Shown piece by piece: positions 13,257 through 16,750 of a stretch of DNA of 16,750 bases. The stretch comes from JAUPVN01 sp964423475 (lineage in GTDB: Bacteria > Patescibacteriota > Saccharimonadia > Saccharimonadales > CAIOMD01). Location of the stretch: positions 1-16,750 of the forward strand of contig CAYRFD010000019.1 in the NCBI GenBank assembly GCA_964423475.1, in the 5' to 3' direction. Every line of letters begins with the position of its first letter. The first letter of the stretch is position 1. Under the pieces are notes generated by a model that saw only the letters and a program-made list of their open reading frames with translations, was not told the DNA's origin and did not search any database. The position numbers and the translations under genes were made by a program.

Positions 13257-14288
13257 GTGATGAATAGGCCTGTTATACTTACTGGTTTAAGAGTGAATAG
13301 CGATTTTACCCTAGGAAACTACTTAGGAGCTATTAAGCCAATGGTAATGTTGGCTAATAAATATGCTAAAACACATCAAATAAATATGTTTATCCCAGAT
13401 TTGCATACTATTACAGTAGATGTTGATTATACTGGTCTTAACAACGCTATATTAAGTGGAATTAAAGATTACGTGGCAGAGGGTTTACCTATAGAAGATC
13501 AAAATGTAAATGTATATAGGCAAAGCTATGTTTCTGCTCATAGTGAGCTTACATGGATCTTTGATTGCTTTACTGGCTTTGGAGAGGCAAGCAGAATGGT
13601 AGAGTTTAAAGATAAAAGTCTAAAAGTTGGCGAAGACAGGGTTAGCATAGGTTTGTTTAACTACCCAATACTAATGGCTGCAGATATATTACTGTACGAT
13701 GCTCTATGGGTACCGGTAGGAGAAGATCAACGTCAGCATATAGAACTTACTCGAACAATTGCCCAACGCTTTAACAATAAATTTGGCGATATTTTTACAG
13801 TTCCAAAAAACTCATTAGAACAAGCAAAATTTGTAGGCGTAGAAGCTCCGTTAAGGGTTAGGAGCCTAAAAAATCCTAATAATAAAATGAGTAAGAGCAT
13901 ATCAGACCCAGCTGGTACTATTTTGCTTAACGATAGCCCAAAAGAAGCAGCAAAAAAAATAATGGGTGCCACAACAGATGATTTTGCTATAATAAATTAT
14001 AATTGGGATAAACAGCCAGGGATTACTAATTTGTTACAAATATATATGTCGTTAACAGATGAAACAAAAGAACAAACTTTAAGCAAATGGCAAGGTAAGA
14101 ATAATTACGGAGATTTTAAAAGAGAACTTGCTAGCATAGTTGAAATATTTTTAACAAATTTTCAACAAAAAAGAAACACAGTAGACGAATCTAGTTTAAT
14201 ACAAAAACTTACAATATCTGAATCTATAATGCAAGAACAGGCAAACGCAAAATTGTTGTTAGTACAAAAATCTGTTGGATTACGTTAG
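13257..14288 (+). CDS. trpS: Tryptophanyl-tRNA synthetase
   Basis: TrpRS charges tRNA-Trp in the cytoplasm. The product shows the class I signatures: TLGNYLGA (18-25) as the HIGH-type motif and NKMSKS (209-214) as the KMSKS loop; PDLHTIT near 47-53 and NYPILMAADILLYDALWVPV (135-154) followed by GEDQRQHIELTR are the Trp/ATP pocket and dimer region typical of bacterial TrpRS. Length (343) is normal. Two starts are possible, GTG at 13257 and the next codon ATG at 13260; they differ by one residue. I report the longer; the ATG is just as likely. No Shine-Dalgarno sequence is seen. It heads the trpS, pseudouridine synthase, holB, TPR-protein run. Confidence 0.97.
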   Translation: MMNRPVILTGLRVNSDFTLGNYLGAIKPMVMLANKYAKTHQINMFIPDLHTITVDVDYTGLNNAILSGIKDYVAEGLPIEDQNVNVYRQSYVSAHSELTWIFDCFTGFGEASRMVEFKDKSLKVGEDRVSIGLFNYPILMAADILLYDALWVPVGEDQRQHIELTRTIAQRFNNKFGDIFTVPKNSLEQAKFVGVEAPLRVRSLKNPNNKMSKSISDPAGTILLNDSPKEAAKKIMGATTDDFAIINYNWDKQPGITNLLQIYMSLTDETKEQTLSKWQGKNNYGDFKRELASIVEIFLTNFQQKRNTVDESSLIQKLTISESIMQEQANAKLLLVQKSVGLR

Positions 14289-14290
14289 GT

Positions 14291-15166
14291 ATGGCTTTTG
14301 CTAGTATTATTAATCAGACCGTAAAGCCTTTAAGAGCAGATATATTGTTAGCGTCTTTTTACCCTCAATATTCTAGGGCGGCATTAGCAAAACTGTTTGA
14401 TATGAATTTAATACAAAAAAATTCAAAAGCTATTAAGCCAGGAGAGAAAATTCAGCCAAACATTTCAATTTCTGCTGATATATCACCAATAGAACAGATT
14501 GCAGATGTAATAGATATTCCAATAATATATCAAGATGATAATATTATTGTAGTTAATAAACCGGCCGGGATTATTAGCCATGCAAGAGGTAAACATTGGG
14601 ACGAGGCTTCTGTTGCCAGTTTCATTAGAGATAAAGTATCTAATTTGAGCGGAGAAAGGGCTGGAATAGTACATAGGCTAGATAGAGCAACTAGTGGGGT
14701 TATGGTGTGTGCTAAAAATTCGGCAACGTTATCTTTTTTACAAAAACAATTTTCTAATAGATTGGTGAAAAAAACATATATTGCAATAGTTAATGGAGAT
14801 ATAGAGCCTAAAAAGGGTATTATTGATATTCCTCTTGCAAGAAATCCATCTAAGCCACAAACCTTTGCTGTAAATGCTAACGGTAAAAGTGCACAAACAG
14901 AATATCATGTAATTTGCCAAGAAGGTAATTTTAGCGCTCTACAGCTCCATCCCTTAACAGGAAGAACGCACCAGCTAAGAATACATCTGCAATATTTAAA
15001 TAAACCAATAATTGGCGATTCATTATATGGAGGTCAAGAATATAAACGTTTAATGTTGCACGCACATTCAATTACAATTAATATACCAGATAAAGGTATA
15101 AAAACTTTTATTGCGCCATTACCAAAAGACTTTAATAATTTATGCAACCAACTTTCAACCCTTTAA
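14291..15166 (+). CDS. RluA-family RNA pseudouridine synthase
   Basis: This enzyme converts uridine to pseudouridine in rRNA or tRNA. The 291-residue product has an N-terminal S4-like RNA-binding domain (about 13-62) and a catalytic domain with IIVVNKPAGIISHA (85-98), the signature HRLDRATSG (128-136) with catalytic Asp131, and GRTHQLRIHL (224-233) followed by KPIIGDSLYGG. Domain order S4 plus catalytic fits RluC or RluD, which act on 23S rRNA; which one cannot be settled from sequence alone. It starts 2 bases after the trpS stop, and its last 25 bases overlap the start of holB in another frame. Confidence 0.94.
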   Translation: MAFASIINQTVKPLRADILLASFYPQYSRAALAKLFDMNLIQKNSKAIKPGEKIQPNISISADISPIEQIADVIDIPIIYQDDNIIVVNKPAGIISHARGKHWDEASVASFIRDKVSNLSGERAGIVHRLDRATSGVMVCAKNSATLSFLQKQFSNRLVKKTYIAIVNGDIEPKKGIIDIPLARNPSKPQTFAVNANGKSAQTEYHVICQEGNFSALQLHPLTGRTHQLRIHLQYLNKPIIGDSLYGGQEYKRLMLHAHSITINIPDKGIKTFIAPLPKDFNNLCNQLSTL

Positions 15167-15978
15167 TACAGTCTGCATTACTTTCTTATTGCAACGATCC
15201 ATTGCATGCGCTACTTATAGTTGGGCCTAGGGGTTCTGGCAAAGGGTATATAGTTGGCCAAATTATTAGTTTAATGATAGAAAAATATACAAAAATAGAA
15301 GAATACAATATTACACCAGAACAAGATAAAAAAAGTATTAGTATAGATCAAATTAAACTGTTGCAATCTTCTTTGCGTACTAAAAAACCCAATCACACTA
15401 TGATTATAATAGAAGATGCAGATTTGCTTACTGTAGAGTCTCAAAATAGTATTTTAAAAATGCTAGAAGAACCCCCAAATAAGGTTCATTTTATATTAAC
15501 TACTAGTTACAGTAATAACATTTTAGTTACAATAAAATCCCGCGTTAATACATGGCAATATATACCCCCATCTAAAGATCAATTAAAAGAATATATTAAC
15601 AGTTATGATCAACACCAAAATACAGAGTCATTATTAGCATTGTCGGGTGGTAGAATGGGATTATTATCTGCGTTGCTTAAAGATAATGAAAACCACCCAC
15701 TAAGACAAGCCATAGAAGAGGCTAAAGAATTACTTTCAGAATCATCTGCTAAAAGAGTTATAAGGGTAGAACAGTTGGCAAAAGACTCTGTTAAAACAAC
15801 TACTCTATTAGATGCATTATTGTTGGTGTGTATTGCGGCAACAAAAAAATCTATTAGTAAAGGAGCTGTATTTAATAAATGGCTGTTACGCGCAAAATAC
15901 ACGCAAGAGGCAATTATACAAAATAATGCTAAAGTCCAACCCAAATTATTACTAACAAGGCTATTTTTAGTGTTATAA
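15142..15978 (+). CDS. holB: DNA polymerase III delta' subunit, zinc-free type
   Basis: Delta' is part of the clamp loader that places the sliding clamp on DNA. The 278-residue product has a P-loop-like GPRGSGKG (28-35; the last Thr/Ser is Gly, so ATP binding is doubtful), SIDQIKLLQSSL as in delta', IIIEDADLLTVESQNSILKM (88-107), LEEPP (108-112) and ILTTS (118-122). The arginine-finger motif SRC reads SRV (133-135), keeping the Arg. The four-cysteine zinc module that lies between Walker A and B in E. coli delta' is missing, and only one Cys occurs before residue 100. The ATG at 15142 lies inside the preceding gene (25-base overlap). Gamma/tau proteins are longer, so holB is preferred to dnaX. 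Confidence 0.85.
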   Translation: MQPTFNPLIQSALLSYCNDPLHALLIVGPRGSGKGYIVGQIISLMIEKYTKIEEYNITPEQDKKSISIDQIKLLQSSLRTKKPNHTMIIIEDADLLTVESQNSILKMLEEPPNKVHFILTTSYSNNILVTIKSRVNTWQYIPPSKDQLKEYINSYDQHQNTESLLALSGGRMGLLSALLKDNENHPLRQAIEEAKELLSESSAKRVIRVEQLAKDSVKTTTLLDALLLVCIAATKKSISKGAVFNKWLLRAKYTQEAIIQNNAKVQPKLLLTRLFLVL

Positions 15979-15979
15979 T
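15971..15979 (+). promoter_or_regulatory. Extended -10 promoter before the TPR-protein gene
   Basis: TGTTATAAT is a consensus extended -10 (TG, one base, TATAAT at 15974-15979). It includes the holB stop codon and ends 8 bases before the ATG at 15988, so transcription would start at or within two bases of the start codon. It gives the last gene of the run its own promoter. Confidence 0.6.
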
Positions 15980-15987
15980 AGCAGTAA

Positions 15988-16641
15988 ATGATATCTTTAA
16001 TTGTACTATCTGTTATAGCTGCGCTAGTAATTAGGGCTTTATACGTAAATACAGATGAAATAGATGATATACCAGAAAAGCTTGGTAATAAACTAGGTAA
16101 TCTATGGGAAATTGCTCATCAGGGTATGCGTGATAATAAATTACTTAGAGCAGAAAAGGCTTTGCTTACAATTTTAAAAATAGATGAAAAAAATGCTGCC
16201 GCATATAATCGTTTAGGCATATTATATGCAAAACAAAAAGAATATCCAGATGCAATTAAATGTTTCGAGATAGCCTCTTCTATAGAAGTTAGCGCATCGA
16301 GTTTACATAATCTTGGTTTAATATACTACGAAACAGGCGACTATTCTAAGGCAGCCATTGCATTTGAAGAAGCTATTTCTATGGAATCTGATCTTGCTAC
16401 CAGACATATAGCTTATGCAAAAGTATTAGAAAAGCTTAATAATAACAACAAAATGTTACACGAGCTAGAAAAGGCTGCAGAGCTAGAACCAACCAGAGAA
16501 ACGCTAATATTATTGGCAAAAGCCTATGAAATTCAACAAGATCATGAAAGTGCAGAAAAAACTCTTAAAAAAATTAAGAACACACACTCTCAGGTAGGCA
16601 GACCAAAAGCTGTTAATAGGCCCAAAAGAGTTATTGTTTAG
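15988..16641 (+). CDS. Membrane-anchored TPR-repeat protein
   Basis: The 217-residue product begins with a hydrophobic signal anchor (residues 2-20) followed by an acidic linker. From about residue 36 it is all helical and carries tetratricopeptide repeats: a good one at 71-104 (AAYNRLGILYAKQKEYPDAI with KCFEIASSIE), another at 105-138 (LHNLGLIYYETGDYSKAAIA with FEEAI), and weaker copies at about 38-70, 139-168 and 171-202. The tail is basic. TPRs bind partner proteins; the partner is unknown. Only the negative and positive charges flanking the helix bear on topology, and they do not settle which side the TPRs face. No Shine-Dalgarno sequence is present. Confidence 0.85.
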   Translation: MISLIVLSVIAALVIRALYVNTDEIDDIPEKLGNKLGNLWEIAHQGMRDNKLLRAEKALLTILKIDEKNAAAYNRLGILYAKQKEYPDAIKCFEIASSIEVSASSLHNLGLIYYETGDYSKAAIAFEEAISMESDLATRHIAYAKVLEKLNNNNKMLHELEKAAELEPTRETLILLAKAYEIQQDHESAEKTLKKIKNTHSQVGRPKAVNRPKRVIV

Positions 16642-16661
16642 GTTGCCACAACAACATATTT

Positions 16662-16690
16662 TTGATACCATTTAGACTGATATCTATATA
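16662..16690 (+). promoter_or_regulatory. Promoter of tRNA-Thr with start predicted at tRNA base 1
   Basis: TTGATA (16662-16667) and TATATA (16685-16690) are 17 bases apart. The -10 box ends 6 bases before G1 of the tRNA (16697), so the standard +1 position falls on the first base of the mature tRNA. Confidence 0.6.
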
Positions 16691-16696
16691 TCAAGT

Positions 16697-16750
16697 GCCG
16701 ACATAGCTCAGTGGCCAGAGCGGCTGTTTTGTAAACAGCGGGTCGTGGGT
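16697..16750 (+). tRNA. tRNA-Thr(TGT), 5' part, cut by window end
   Basis: The 5' acceptor strand GCCGACA (16697-16703) is followed by TA, a D-stem GCTC/GAGC (706-709 with 718-721, plus 16000) and an anticodon stem GCTGT/ACAGC (16723-16727 with 16735-16739) enclosing the loop TTTGTAA, which gives anticodon TGT (16730-16732) reading ACA threonine codons. The variable region GGGTC and the first T-arm strand GTGGG (16745-16749) follow; the window ends there, so the 3' half and any encoded CCA are not visible. The start resembles E. coli tRNA-Thr(TGT). Confidence 0.93.

Noticed and set aside
14483..14920. Minus-strand open frames inside the pseudouridine synthase gene
   Set aside because: They are shadows of a well-supported gene, with no family signal or start signals of their own.
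16642..16663. Hairpin GTTG-CCA-CAAC followed by a T-run after the TPR gene
   Set aside because: The stem has only 4 bp with a 3-base loop, too weak to call a terminator.

Overview
The window is a single, gene-dense, AT-rich chromosomal segment (about one third GC by eye) from what looks like a Patescibacteria/CPR bacterium, most likely Candidatus Saccharibacteria (TM7). Reasons: rpsE is followed directly by rplO with no rpmD (bL30), a gap typical of CPR bacteria; genes are compact, with tiny intergenic spaces and overlaps; a long membrane protein has a Gln/Asn/Pro-rich cytoplasmic head; and TGA is used as an ordinary stop (rpsM, the small ORF before the helicase), which argues against the UGA-glycine lineages Absconditabacteria and Gracilibacteria. 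The assignment is an inference from style and gene content, not from a marker-gene tree.

Layout. 1-600: the 3' end of rpsE, then rplO (end of the first spc-type block). 601-4764: a non-ribosomal block between rplO and secY, with a DUF1232-like membrane protein, a 623-residue single-pass membrane protein, and on the minus strand a 58-residue two-helix membrane protein whose stop overlaps the start of a Pif1-type helicase with a C-terminal Myb/HTH-like domain. 4765-10437: secY, then infA-rpmJ-rpsM-rpsK-rpsD-rpoA-rplQ-rplM-rpsI, closed by a perfect 10-bp terminator hairpin at 10460-10490. 10506-13194: an RNA m5C methyltransferase (+), then on the minus strand a membrane-anchored chagasin-type (I42) cysteine-protease inhibitor and rarA. 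13257-16641: trpS, an RluA-type pseudouridine synthase, holB and a membrane-anchored TPR protein, packed head to tail. The window ends inside tRNA-Thr(TGT).

How it fits together. Most genes serve translation (ribosomal proteins, IF-1, TrpRS, RNA modification, tRNA-Thr), transcription (RpoA), secretion (SecY) or replication and repair (HolB, RarA, Pif1-like helicase). The accessory content is cell-surface: the large membrane protein, the DUF1232 and two-helix proteins, and the protease inhibitor, which would suit a cell living attached to a host.

Most interesting signals. (1) Several transcription units have a -10 box ending only 6-8 nt before the start codon, which predicts leaderless mRNAs; tRNA-Thr shows the same geometry, which predicts transcription from its own first nucleotide. 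(2) Three proteins that often carry zinc-binding cysteines (bL36, uS4, DNA polymerase III delta') have lost them. (3) The uS11 Asn-Gly site that becomes isoaspartate in E. coli is Gly-Gly here. (4) A chagasin-type protease inhibitor is present. No CRISPR array, transposase, integrase, prophage or riboswitch was recognised, and no gap between genes exceeds about 110 bases.
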